Assembly: GCA_020342235.1 (NCBI GenBank)
Contig: CP073214.1
Location: forward strand, 682,001 to 746,000
Direction: 5' to 3'
Length of the DNA stretch: 64,000 nt
Source of the DNA: Saccharomycopsis phalli
Taxonomy: Eukaryota; Ascomycota; Saccharomycetes; Ascoideales; Saccharomycopsidaceae
How positions within the stretch are numbered: the stretch's first letter is position 1; the number at the start of each line of letters is the position of its first letter. Shown here piece by piece: positions 10,604 to 20,600 of the stretch. Position numbers and translations under genes: made by a program. Under the pieces are notes generated by a model that saw nothing but the letters and a program-made list of their open reading frames with translations, was not told the DNA's origin and did no database searches.

Positions 10604-11825
10604 TGTATGAAATTTTTCATTAATGCAGCGTCAGGGGGTATTTGAAACTTTTACTAGTGTGAAGGGGGGTAATTTCTAAATCGGTGCGCACATATTTTTT
10701 TGGTGGCTCTGTATATACAAATGAGTGTGTGCTAGTACTAGCAGCTCCACAGGGGAGATCATTTGTGTTTATTGGATTTACGAGCTGTAACATCACAGAT
10801 GTTCATACTAATGTCCACAAGTTAGATAATACCCGAACCCACAGTGCACAATAGCCATTGTAATATATTGAGTATTTGACAGCGTATTGTTTCCCGGGAT
10901 ATAAGAATGGTAGTTGTCACTGCGGGTACCCATGCTAGGCTGTATTTGCTGTCACAACTTGTACAGGGTGATCTGTATGCCGGGTGTCGGCGGGGCGACG
11001 CCTCGTGTATGATCCCTTGGCTATATAGATTTAGCTGTACAGACTTGCCGCTATTAATGATAGATTACTTGAAGATCTGGTAATTAAAGCTGCGAAAACG
11101 ATATCAATCCTAATGAGGAAGTTTTTTCAAATTACTAATGCATCGTAGCGCAAATTTCATGACAGATGAGATACAAGAGCGCACATCATCCGATGAAGAC
11201 AAATGTCATTACTGGGCACGTGACACTGAGAAATTTGTAAGGCCAAATCAGTTGAAATTTCAGGGAGCATGGGCTCAATACGTGTTTAGGCAGATTTACA
11301 GAAGCAACGAAAATTTGCCCCTAATGTAATGCAAAAGGAATTCAGTCAACGGAGAATAGCCGACGGCTTTACTTGCCAGTGGGCTTATTCCTTGTCGGTT
11401 TTATGTTCTGTCGGTTTTATTCTTCCAGTGCTGTATTCTTTAATAACTAAAAATTGGTGCGTTAGTGCCCTTCTCTATAGAATATCTTTGATCTACTTTT
11501 TCGATAAAAAAATCTTTTCCTTTCCGGATTGTCATATTTTATGCGGTTGTCAAGGAACAACATACTGTGATCTACTTTTTTTTACTCAAAAAGTGATGGT
11601 GATCTCCTGCTGGACACTGCAATGCAGACAGTACCAATACATTATGGATCAACTACGGTGTACCCTGCCTTCTGTGCATCACATCACCTATTAGTACATA
11701 TATTTACAATTGGATTCGTCTACCCAGAGTTTATATTTACATGGATTGATCCTTCGTTTTTTTTTATTTCACCTCAAATATCTAATCCGATATTCTCCTG
11801 CCCTCTTCAGTTCTTATCCTTTCCC
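10604..11825. other. 1.2-kb intergenic region and probable cyclin 5' leader
   Basis: This follows SLP1 and precedes the CLN3-like gene. It includes an E-box CACGTG (11217-11222), two short ATG frames (11138-11329, 63 codons; 11329-11694, 121 codons) and a pyrimidine-rich stretch before 11826. Neither frame has a recognised domain or clear codon bias. They may be upstream ORFs in a long leader. The frame of the cyclin is also open back to an ATG at 11622, but those 68 codons are hydrophobic and look like untranslated pyrimidine-rich leader. Confidence 0.45.
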
Positions 11826-13292
11826 ATGTCTTATAACCTGATTGAAGCTTTAAACGAAAACGTCATCGACGACTATGGAGCCGAGATTTCCGACCACATC
11901 TTCGACTTGGACAATGATGAAAATGATGTTGATCCTAAGTTGATCGATGCCCAATGTGAGATTAAATGGTTCATGAGACCATACTTGCTTGAGTTCCTTA
12001 TGCAAATGCATTACCAATTGAAGTTGACCACCAAGTCCTTCTATTCTGGTATCAATATCATCGACAAGTACTGCTCAAAACGAATTGTCAAAAAGTCCCA
12101 CTATCAATTAGTTGGTCTCACCAGTTTGTTCATTGCATCTAAGATTGATGATGACAAGAATAAAGTCATAACCATACAGGAATTGATGGTCGCTTCCAGA
12201 AATGCTTATGACGAATCCTTGTTCTTGAAGATGGAGTTACATATCTTGTCTACACTTGGCTGGAATGTTTCTAGTCCTACCATTTATGATTGCCTCGAAC
12301 TATCACTAATCGATCTGGAGCCTTCCTCAGAGTTGTACGAGGTCGCCCAGTTTATTGGCCAACTTTGCCTCTATGATAGATCTTTGCTTTTCTATCTGAA
12401 TACGATCAAGTCGATTGTGGTGCTGTTAGTTGCGCACGGAATTCTCAATACTACATCGAGTGACTATACCAAGTGTTTCAAGTTGGATCTCTTCAACATC
12501 GGATCCGACTTTGGCCACACTTTCCATACCCCTTTTTTCAACCGATTTGATACCGATGCCGTCTCACAATTCAGAGAAGTATCACTCCTAATCATGAACC
12601 TTCTTGTCAATCGCTTCAATTCGAATTCATTAAAAATTAAGTTTAGTCACGTGAAGATCGTGGATAAAGTTAATGCATATGTTGACAAGTTCAGTCAATT
12701 TATGAGACGCAATAGCCTCGATATTAACTTTACTTTAGGAAACTTGGAGTCCCAGCTACATTCAATCAACGTGAACAAGTTGGATCCTACCACCATCAAT
12801 TTCTCAGACTTGTTCTCGGAGGCTTACATCCCACTTAGCAGCTTTGCACTTGGCATCGATACCCCAACTGTTATTTCAAGTATCTCGGAGCAGATCTCAG
12901 CCTTGGACTTGTTTGACTCTCAATTTTGCTTCAACTCATCTTGTGCTGTTAGCACTCCTACTTCTGCTGATAGCAGTGTGCCATCCTTGGAATCATCAAG
13001 AACAAACTCTGCTGCATCTATTTCGTCGGCCGATAATTCATTTGAGTACGATCCTTCCTCTAACAAGGAACCATTTACATTGGGACCATACCATTGTATT
13101 TCTCCGAAGATTTTGGATTTCAACAACAGTCATAAATTGAAAATGTTGCTACATAAACAGCATGAAACGGAGCTAGTTTCCACCGTGGATCACCTCAAAG
13201 ATCGAAAACGAACCCTTGACGATTGCCTGATCACGCCTCTGAAACGACACTCTCCAAGTTTAAAGGAAAATCATGTCTTTCATTTTCAATAA
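11826..13292 (+). CDS. CLN3: G1 cyclin, CLN3-like
   Basis: A G1 cyclin that would activate Cdc28/Cdk1 at Start. The 488-residue product has an N-terminal cyclin box: EIKWFMRPYLLEFLMQMH begins about residue 42, followed by a helix with IIDKYCSKR and HYQLVGLTSLFIASK (about residues 97-111). The second fold half, with KMELHILSTLGWNVSSPT, resembles Cln3 (MEMHLFKSLDW in S. cerevisiae). The C-terminal 150 residues are Ser/Thr-rich, as in unstable G1 cyclins. Start chosen at 11826 (MSYNLIEALNENVIDDYG) because family similarity begins there; an in-frame ATG at 11622 would add 68 leader-like residues. It could instead be another member of the Cln/Hgc group, but the cyclin box looks closest to Cln3. 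Transcription converges with VTA1. Confidence 0.8.
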   Translation: MSYNLIEALNENVIDDYGAEISDHIFDLDNDENDVDPKLIDAQCEIKWFMRPYLLEFLMQMHYQLKLTTKSFYSGINIIDKYCSKRIVKKSHYQLVGLTSLFIASKIDDDKNKVITIQELMVASRNAYDESLFLKMELHILSTLGWNVSSPTIYDCLELSLIDLEPSSELYEVAQFIGQLCLYDRSLLFYLNTIKSIVVLLVAHGILNTTSSDYTKCFKLDLFNIGSDFGHTFHTPFFNRFDTDAVSQFREVSLLIMNLLVNRFNSNSLKIKFSHVKIVDKVNAYVDKFSQFMRRNSLDINFTLGNLESQLHSINVNKLDPTTINFSDLFSEAYIPLSSFALGIDTPTVISSISEQISALDLFDSQFCFNSSCAVSTPTSADSSVPSLESSRTNSAASISSADNSFEYDPSSNKEPFTLGPYHCISPKILDFNNSHKLKMLLHKQHETELVSTVDHLKDRKRTLDDCLITPLKRHSPSLKENHVFHFQ

Positions 13293-13650
13293 TAAGTCAT
13301 CTGCTACTGCTGGTTCGGTAATGATGTTTTCTATATAATACTTCGGTTTCTACTAGCTAACATTTATTTAATTTTAACCTCTTGATAGATTATTAATTTT
13401 CATATATCCCTAATTAGTACTTGTACTCAGATCTACCCAGGCGAAAAGTTGGTCAACAGATACACGATGCGAAGTTCATGCGATTCCATGAGGCACAATG
13501 ACGCAAGTGAACCGCCTACTCACATCATGCAACATGAGCAGACATAGGAGTATACTTTAGCCAAGGCATTGGGGCTAACTAAAAACGTAGTAAAAGGGCA
13601 GGACCGATCCACTCATATCAGCTGATCCATATTTAGCCTAAAAAGACCCT
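13293..13650. other. Convergent intergenic spacer, cyclin/VTA1
   Basis: A 358-bp spacer between two converging genes. It should hold both 3' ends. AT-rich terminator-like sequence lies just after the cyclin stop (about 13330-13410). No other feature was seen. Confidence 0.5.
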
Positions 13651-14835
13651 TCACTGCAACAAAGCTAAAGCCAACTGTAACTCCTTGATGGCCGTCTCCT
13701 TATCATCGTAGTTGAGTGCCGATATTGCAAATTTTGCGTGCTTCTGGGCTAAGCTGAATTGCTGTGCCTCCTCCATTATATGTGAAATTTCCGCCTTCGT
13801 GAGTGGCTCCAGGATTATGTCATGGTCTTTATTTGGCGAAGGGTCTGGCTTAGCTGCAGTAGCGGAGTTAACCTTATTAATGTCCTTAGGTGGCAGGGGT
13901 AACACCGTGGCCTTATACGACGTAATAGGCAGGGGCGGTGACCCGATCGGTGATATGACTCTTGGGGTAACAGATTTAGGAGTAGCTGCTTCTTCACCGT
14001 CTCGCTTGGGTGTCCCAATTGCAATATCTTGCGTGATATCTTGCGTTGCACTAAAATCTTCGGAATCCTTTTCCTTATTTAAATCATGCTCAAATTGCTT
14101 AATTTGTCGTTCAATAATATCCTTGCTAGCCTCATGCGTCTTATCTGAACCATCCTCTGAGGGATCGTCTTGTACACTTGCCCTAAGGTCAGGCTTTTTG
14201 TCTGTAAGTAAATCTCCTTGGCTTTTCTTATCATCGTCTGTTTTTAATTGACCAGTCTCCTCCTTTGATTCCTCTTTAGTCTCCTCCTTTGATTCCTCTT
14301 TAGGCTCCTCTTTAGGCTCCTCCTCATAGTCGTTTGGATCTTCCCCATTTTTCAAACTCTTTAATATTCTCGCAGCATGGAACTTAGCATACTTGGTCAT
14401 CCGCGCAATATCCTCACTCAATTTAGAGCTCTCATCATCATCCCACAATTTCACGAGCAGTAAAAAATTCACACTTGCAACCAAGCCAAGCGCAGTGGCG
14501 CGTGTGACGGTCTTATCCTTGATCTGGGCCTTCAAATTGTCAAGCACTTCAAAAGCAAACTCCTTAACAAAGTCCAAGCCCTTTTCCTCATCATTAATCA
14601 ATTCTTGCAACTCTGCCGGCGCATTTGTCTTTGTTTCTTCGATATCGTTCAACAACTCTACCACATATTGTTCAACTTCCGCATCATCCTTGTGTAGCTT
14701 CTTGTCCAATATGTACTGTGCAGCGTATAGCTTGCAAAAATACGAAATAGCTGGATTGACGGTGGCCAACTCATGGGCCCTAGAAATAAATGGCTTGACA
14801 CTCTTTGAAATTGAAAGTGGTGGATTGTCTAACAT
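13651..14835 (-). CDS. VTA1: VTA1, Vps4 cofactor for multivesicular-body sorting
   Basis: Vta1 binds and stimulates the ESCRT AAA ATPase Vps4 on endosomes. The N-terminal tandem MIT-like domain is clear (VKPFISRAHELATVNPAISYFCKLYAAQYIL, in two parts, from about residue 11), as is the short C-terminal Vps4-binding/dimerisation domain (ISHIMEEAQQFSLAQKHAKF plus the last helix). Between them lies a long acidic linker with a Lys-Glu repeat encoded by imperfect 12-bp units. The frame is open to 14889, but the first codon there is GTG; the first ATG is at 14835, which gives 394 residues and fits the family's start. The gene is divergent from the CysRS gene, with a CACGTG E-box at 14887-14892 between them. 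It works in the same step as IST1. Confidence 0.93.
   Translation of the reverse strand: MLDNPPLSISKSVKPFISRAHELATVNPAISYFCKLYAAQYILDKKLHKDDAEVEQYVVELLNDIEETKTNAPAELQELINDEEKGLDFVKEFAFEVLDNLKAQIKDKTVTRATALGLVASVNFLLLVKLWDDDESSKLSEDIARMTKYAKFHAARILKSLKNGEDPNDYEEEPKEEPKEESKEETKEESKEETGQLKTDDDKKSQGDLLTDKKPDLRASVQDDPSEDGSDKTHEASKDIIERQIKQFEHDLNKEKDSEDFSATQDITQDIAIGTPKRDGEEAATPKSVTPRVISPIGSPPLPITSYKATVLPLPPKDINKVNSATAAKPDPSPNKDHDIILEPLTKAEISHIMEEAQQFSLAQKHAKFAISALNYDDKETAIKELQLALALLQ
14257..14325 (-). repeat. VTA1: Imperfect 12-bp coding repeat in VTA1 linker
   Basis: Several adjacent units encode Glu-Glu-(Pro/Ser/Thr)-Lys variations (EEPKEEPKEESKEETKEE). The units are near-identical at the DNA level, alternating between two forms, which is typical of slippage within a disordered acidic linker. 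Length may vary between strains. Confidence 0.7.
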
Positions 14836-15074
14836 TACCCAATGTAACACATGCAATCCCGTTGCCTCCCTCCATAAAACTATGATCACGTGACCAGCAT
14901 GTTATGTAACAGAATGTCGCGTAATCAGTTTCAAAACCTAATTATTATTCATCACTTAAATATTAAACAAATCTCCTTAAATTCCTTGTATTGTATTGTA
15001 GGGCAAAATTTTTATTTTCACGTGATTCGCGGGTGACTAATAATTTTTCCAAGTCCGTGGTAAGGCAGCAGTAC

Positions 15075-17339
15075 ATGAATCGTATTGGTATTAGTTTACG
15101 AAGACTAATGAGTGACAGAAAAATTCAACAACCAAAGTGGCTTGTCCCTAGCGGAGGAAAACCTGCGCCAGTACTCAAACTATACAATTCGTTAACCAAG
15201 AGTAAAAATGAATTTATTCCCATCAGCAACGATGAAGTGACATGGTACTCTTGTGGTCCAACAGTTTATGATGCTAGTCATATGGGCCATGCTCGGAACT
15301 ATGTCACCATCGACATCAATCGGAGAATAATGCAAGAATATTTTGGATACAATATTAAATTTGTTCAAAATGTCACTGATATCGATGACAAGATCATCAT
15401 CAGGGCCAGACAAAACTACTTGTTTGAGGAGCTTGCAAAGAAGCACCAGGCACTTTCCCCAGAGTTAATTGCCCTTGCACAAAGAGCCCTTAATGCCTAC
15501 GTCAAGGAGAATCTCGATCTTGGAAGCGTTGACGAATTGTCGTCTTGGTTCCTGTCAGTGTCTCTTAGTGAGATTGCCGTGACTAAACCCAAGGTCCCAA
15601 TGTACTACAAAGCCGCTAATCTTGCGGCCCAGAGCATCGAGAAAGCTAACAAGGGACTGATTGAGGTATCTGAATTCCTTGCAAATGTCAAGGATGTAAT
15701 TGTGCCTGCTTTGGACCAAGAACAGGGACGGTCAATCAACGACCCTAAGATTTTTAGCAAGTTACCTGCATACTGGGAGCACCAATTTGAGAAAGATATG
15801 AGCGACCTCAATGTCTTGGATCCTAGTGTCAAGACCAGAGTGTCAGAAAATGTCCCAGAAATCATTGCATTTGTTGAGAAAATCATTGCCAACGGCTATG
15901 CCTACAAAACAGACGACGGTTCCGTGTACTTCAACACAGCACGTTTCGACGGCAGCGAAAACCACTCCTATGCAAAGTTACAGCCTTGGAACAAGGGGTC
16001 ATTGGAGCTTATATCTGAGGGAGAAGGTTCGTTGACGCATAGCAGCGGAAAAATTTCGCCAAACGATTTTGCATTGTGGAAGTCGTCCAAGCCAGGTGAG
16101 CCAGAGTGGGACTCCCCTTGGGGAAAGGGCCGTCCTGGATGGCATATTGAATGTTCGGTTATGGCCAGCGACATTCTTGGGTCGCAGATCGATATTCATT
16201 CTGGAGGAATAGACTTGGCCTTCCCGCACCATGACAACGAGTTGGCGCAGTCGGAAGCCCACTACAACTGCAAACAATGGATTAATTACTTCCTACACAC
16301 CGGCCATTTGCATATTGAGGGGCAAAAGATGAGCAAGAGCTTAAAGAATTTCATTACAATCCAACAGGCACTTGCCCAGTACAGTGCAAGACAATTGCGG
16401 CTTAGTTTTGCTCTTGTACAATGGAACAACCAATTGGATTTCAAGGAAAGCTTTTTGCAGGAGGTCAAGGGAATTGAGTCCACCTTTGGAAAGTTTTTCA
16501 CCAACGTGAGAGCCTTGAACAATGAAATCAAAAGCAAAGTGGCACAGGGAACATACTTCACAGAGAAATTCCACGACGAAGAGAAGAACTTACTAGACAG
16601 TTTAACCAAGAGCAAGGTCTTGGTCCATGAAGCTTTCTGTGATAACCTTTCGACTGGCCAAGCAATCAAGGTTTTGATCGACTTGGTGACCCAGACGAAT
16701 GCTTATTTGGCACGCGACCGGGTGATTATTCGACCGGTGTTGGAAATTACTCGTTACATCAGCAAGATACTTTCGATTCTTGGATTTGAAATCCGCAGTG
16801 ATATGCTCGGATGGGAGAGTAAGGGAACCGACGTTAGTGATGAAGAGACTAAGTTGAAGTTTGCCCAGAGTATTTCGAAGATCAGAGACGACATCCGCAG
16901 TCTTGGTATTGCTAACAAAAACCAAGACTTGCTCAAGTTGTCAGACAGAATCCGAGATGTGGATTTGTTGAGTCTCGGAATCTCCATAGACGATAGAAAC
17001 GGAGACACTGGATTAGTTAAAGTGTTGAACCCAGAAGAACAACAGCAGTTGATCCAACAAAGAGAGGACAAATTACGCATTGCTAGAGAAAAGGAAGCTA
17101 AGAAGGAGAAGGATAGATTGCTCAAACAACAGCAAGAGAAGGAAAAGTTGGAGAAGGCTAGCGTCAAGCCTCAAGATATGTTTAAAGACACATCCAAGTA
17201 TAGTGCATGGGACGAGGACGGAGTGCCTACAAAAGATCACACAGGGGAAGAGATTAGCAAGAGTGGCAGAAAGAAGTTGTTGAAGCAATGGACTGCCCAG
17301 AAGAAACTACATGAGCAAGTATTTCCTAACCAAGCATAA
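15075..17339 (+). CDS. CRS1: Cysteinyl-tRNA synthetase, probable dual-targeted
   Basis: Class I synthetase charging tRNA-Cys. Signature motifs are present: the HIGH variant HMGH (residues 69-72 from this start) in CGPTVYDASHMGHARNY, the KMSKS loop (K418 in GQKMSKSLKNF), and a basic, coiled-coil Lys/Glu-rich C-terminus as in the yeast enzyme (YNL247W). The frame is open to a TTG at 14991, but the first ATG is 15075 (MNRIGISLRRL, an arginine-rich, acid-free start like a mitochondrial presequence). A second ATG at 15108 (MSDRKIQQPKW) begins the cytosolic-type protein. Yeasts have one CysRS gene for cytosol and mitochondria, so alternative starts are likely. The 754-residue length suits the family. 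Confidence 0.95.
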   Translation: MNRIGISLRRLMSDRKIQQPKWLVPSGGKPAPVLKLYNSLTKSKNEFIPISNDEVTWYSCGPTVYDASHMGHARNYVTIDINRRIMQEYFGYNIKFVQNVTDIDDKIIIRARQNYLFEELAKKHQALSPELIALAQRALNAYVKENLDLGSVDELSSWFLSVSLSEIAVTKPKVPMYYKAANLAAQSIEKANKGLIEVSEFLANVKDVIVPALDQEQGRSINDPKIFSKLPAYWEHQFEKDMSDLNVLDPSVKTRVSENVPEIIAFVEKIIANGYAYKTDDGSVYFNTARFDGSENHSYAKLQPWNKGSLELISEGEGSLTHSSGKISPNDFALWKSSKPGEPEWDSPWGKGRPGWHIECSVMASDILGSQIDIHSGGIDLAFPHHDNELAQSEAHYNCKQWINYFLHTGHLHIEGQKMSKSLKNFITIQQALAQYSARQLRLSFALVQWNNQLDFKESFLQEVKGIESTFGKFFTNVRALNNEIKSKVAQGTYFTEKFHDEEKNLLDSLTKSKVLVHEAFCDNLSTGQAIKVLIDLVTQTNAYLARDRVIIRPVLEITRYISKILSILGFEIRSDMLGWESKGTDVSDEETKLKFAQSISKIRDDIRSLGIANKNQDLLKLSDRIRDVDLLSLGISIDDRNGDTGLVKVLNPEEQQQLIQQREDKLRIAREKEAKKEKDRLLKQQQEKEKLEKASVKPQDMFKDTSKYSAWDEDGVPTKDHTGEEISKSGRKKLLKQWTAQKKLHEQVFPNQA

Positions 17340-17680
17340 TTCTCTTTGGTAAAGTTTGTCTTGATCATGCTTCTATGGTATTCCATCATAGTTTTATTTC
17401 AGATATATAGTGGCTATCATTCGATTTTGGCTTATTGTTGTATGTAGAAACATGAAACCTCCCTTGTGCGGCTCACAACTAAGCCTGTCTACGAGCGGCA
17501 CTTTACGTCTGAGCAATAATTTATACAGGAAATTAATGATTGTCAGTCAACTCTAAAATTTGCTTCCCCCCATGATCCTCGATCAGCAATAAGCATTACA
17601 CCCGCCAGTGTGGTATATATTGTTATACCGGGAAACGTGCACAATCTATAAGCCAGGCAAACTGTTCTTTCCATTCTACA
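17340..17680. promoter_or_regulatory. Spacer and SIP3 promoter with TATA palindrome
   Basis: A 341-bp stretch between CRS1 and the SIP3-like gene. A TATA-like core TATATAT at 17614-17620, about 60 bp before the ATG, sits inside an inverted repeat GGTATA-N6-TATACC (17612-17629). No other features were seen. Confidence 0.45.
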
Positions 17681-20600
17681 ATGACCGACGTCATTTTTGA
17701 TAAGTTAGATTCGCAAACATCCAACCCAAAAGATTCGCCGAAACTTCTCAAGCTTATTTCGGTGTCATTCAAAGAAGCGGCATTAGATAGTCCTACGTTC
17801 CGGGCTAGTGCCAATCATTACAACCACTTGATTGAACAGACTGAGCAATGGACGGATGGTTTGTTGAAATTTATAAAAAAATTTCCGCAATACTACAATG
17901 AGTTCAAGGAGTTTTCAAATATTTTGGTCGATCAGTTGAATCCGAATTTTATCAGCGACGGAATTATTGATCAGGATTACACTTTATCAGCCTTGAGTTT
18001 CACTCAAAGTGGACTCGGCAACTTGTGGGTCACCTCGTTGAAAACCTTGAAAATAGACGAGGCAGAGCTCGTCACAATATTGACCTCCGCAAAAAATGAA
18101 TTGAAGGCATACAAGGAGCAACGGAAGACGTTTGAGCTTGCTCAATCCAAGTATGATTTGTACTTGTCTAGATATGCGGCGCAGTCCAAGTCCAAGGAGC
18201 CTTCAGCACTTCGAGAAGATGCGTTCCAGTTGTCAGAGGTAAGGAAGGCGTACATCCATGCCTCGTTGGATATCTGTTTGGCGTTGTCGAATATTCTGAA
18301 TTATTTGGATAGCACCTTGGTATCGGTGGTGGGGATTTTATGGAAAGACATTGACAAGTCAGTGATTGAGCATAATCCCAAGACCTCTCAAATATTTGAC
18401 CAGATTGAGAAAATCAAGTCTTGGACAAAGGCAGGAGATCTTTCTCTTAAGATTTTGAGCAAGGATATGAATACTGCCAGAAAGCAGATTGAGGAGAGTG
18501 CTGTCCAGCAGTTTACGCCCTCGAGAGATATAAACGATCATAATCCTGCCCTAATAAACCCCAGCACATTATTGGACTTGAAGGAACCCGTTTATGAGAA
18601 ACATGGCTGGATCTTCATGAAAACCTCCGTTGGAAAGCCAGCCCGGCAAATCTGGGTCCGACGCTGGGCCTTTGTGAAAAACGGAATGTTTGGATTGCTA
18701 AACTTGTCTCCATCCAAGACCTTTGTGCAGGAAACAGATAAAATAGGTGTGTTGCTTTGCAACGTGAGATATGCAGCCAACGAAGACCGCCGGTTTTGTT
18801 TTGAAATTAAGACCATCGACACCACCATAACTTTGCAAGCAGAAACACTCAACGAGTTGAAGTACTGGATGAAAGCCTTTGCCATTGAGAAGAAGCGGTC
18901 TCTTGAGCTGGTTGACAAAATGACTATGACGTCTTATGCTTTTGGTAGATACCCACCATTGCTCAGCGACTTTGCATCAACTGCAACTACTACCACCGAT
19001 TTTGAATTGACGAGCGGTAAGATTGAAAACAACAATAGTGGCGACTCGGGGTCTAGCAATGTCATCACTTCTACTAGCCTTTCAAAACTTATGAATTCCT
19101 TCAACAAATCCATGAACCCTGATTTCAACGACTTTGTTCCAGAAAACGCCAACGACGTTCAATTCTCCAAGGAAGGGGTCTTTGTCGAGCCGATTATGAA
19201 TACCCCCATCACTACAAGATTTACAAAAGCAGCAATAATGGGAAATGCCTTCCTTACATCCAGCGTGGTTCCAAACGCTATTAACGCAAATATCTGGGGT
19301 ACTGTTAACTGGGGAATGTACTATTTGGTAGCACCAGATAAGAAGCCAAAAATAGATCCCCTGAGCCAGCAGAAGTTGATGGTCACCATGAACGATTTGG
19401 GACAATCTGCAAAGAAATTATACCCTTCCTTCTACCCTACAAAGTTAATCAACTACGATATTCAAATGAAGGCATTATTTGAAACTGCTTTAAAGAAAGA
19501 CGAGCTTTGCCTTTTGTGTTTTAGATGCATATGGTCTCCCAACCTGAAACAAGAATTGAGTGGGCGGTGCTTTATCACTATGGACAATATCTATTTCTAT
19601 ATGAACAGTATGGGCTTTGTCTCTTTATTAATGAGGGACTTGAATGATATGATTTCGGTTGAGAGCCACGTTAAGAAAAATTGGGAGATTTTGAAGATTT
19701 ATTCCATTGATGGACTAAACTTGAGAGCAAAAATCTTTCTCGATGATGCTAAGGCAATTTCAAAGAAAATTGAAGTCTTAATAAACAATAAAACTGCCAA
19801 GGAACCATTAACCCTTGAGCAGTTGGTAGAATCCATGAAACGAATCGAGGAAAGTTCTACTGCTGCCTCACGCGGTACTTTGGCTCTTCCATCTGCTCCT
19901 AATACACCTGATGATCCAGCCAAGGGCAAGGAAAAGGTTGACGAAGTCAAGCAAGATAGACTTTCATCATTGGTGACAATTTCGGATAATGTACCACTTA
20001 ACGAATATCCTACAGATTACTCCAATGAGTATGGCCGGTTAGCACTTGAAAGCGAGGTCAAATTACCAGCCAAGGCCCTATTCCATGTATTATTCGGAGA
20101 CAAGTCCACTGTTTATAAAAAAGTGATAACATTAATTGCAGATAACGATGGAAAAGGATATGAACAATTACAATGGAAAATTACAAAAACTAATGATAAA
20201 TTACAGCGAAAAATTATTTTTCAGTTATCAACAAAGAGCAAGAATCTTTTGTTGTTGACTTCGTCGGACACTTTATTGAATAACTCTTCGAGTGGGATAA
20301 TGCTTGGAGAAATGAGCGAGATTCAAGTGATCAATAATTTAGTAGACGACAAATACTACAATATTTCCACTGAAAGAAGCTCAATGGAGTTACCGTTAGG
20401 TGCACCATTTAAATTGAAACATCTTGTCATCATCAAAGCGCGCGATCCAGAAACTTGTACACTCTATATCTATAACCGGGTTGACTTCTCCAGACGATCT
20501 CCAGGAAATTTCTTAGTGGGTAATTTGTATGGTGCCTTATTGAAGAGTGAATCCACCAGGATGTTTAATGAAGTAAAATCTTGCGTTGAAAGTATTGGCG

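Noticed and set aside
10910-11040. GC-richer patch with small palindromes upstream of the cyclin, considered as an RNA gene
   Set aside because: No conserved RNA motif or plausible cloverleaf; probably promoter sequence.
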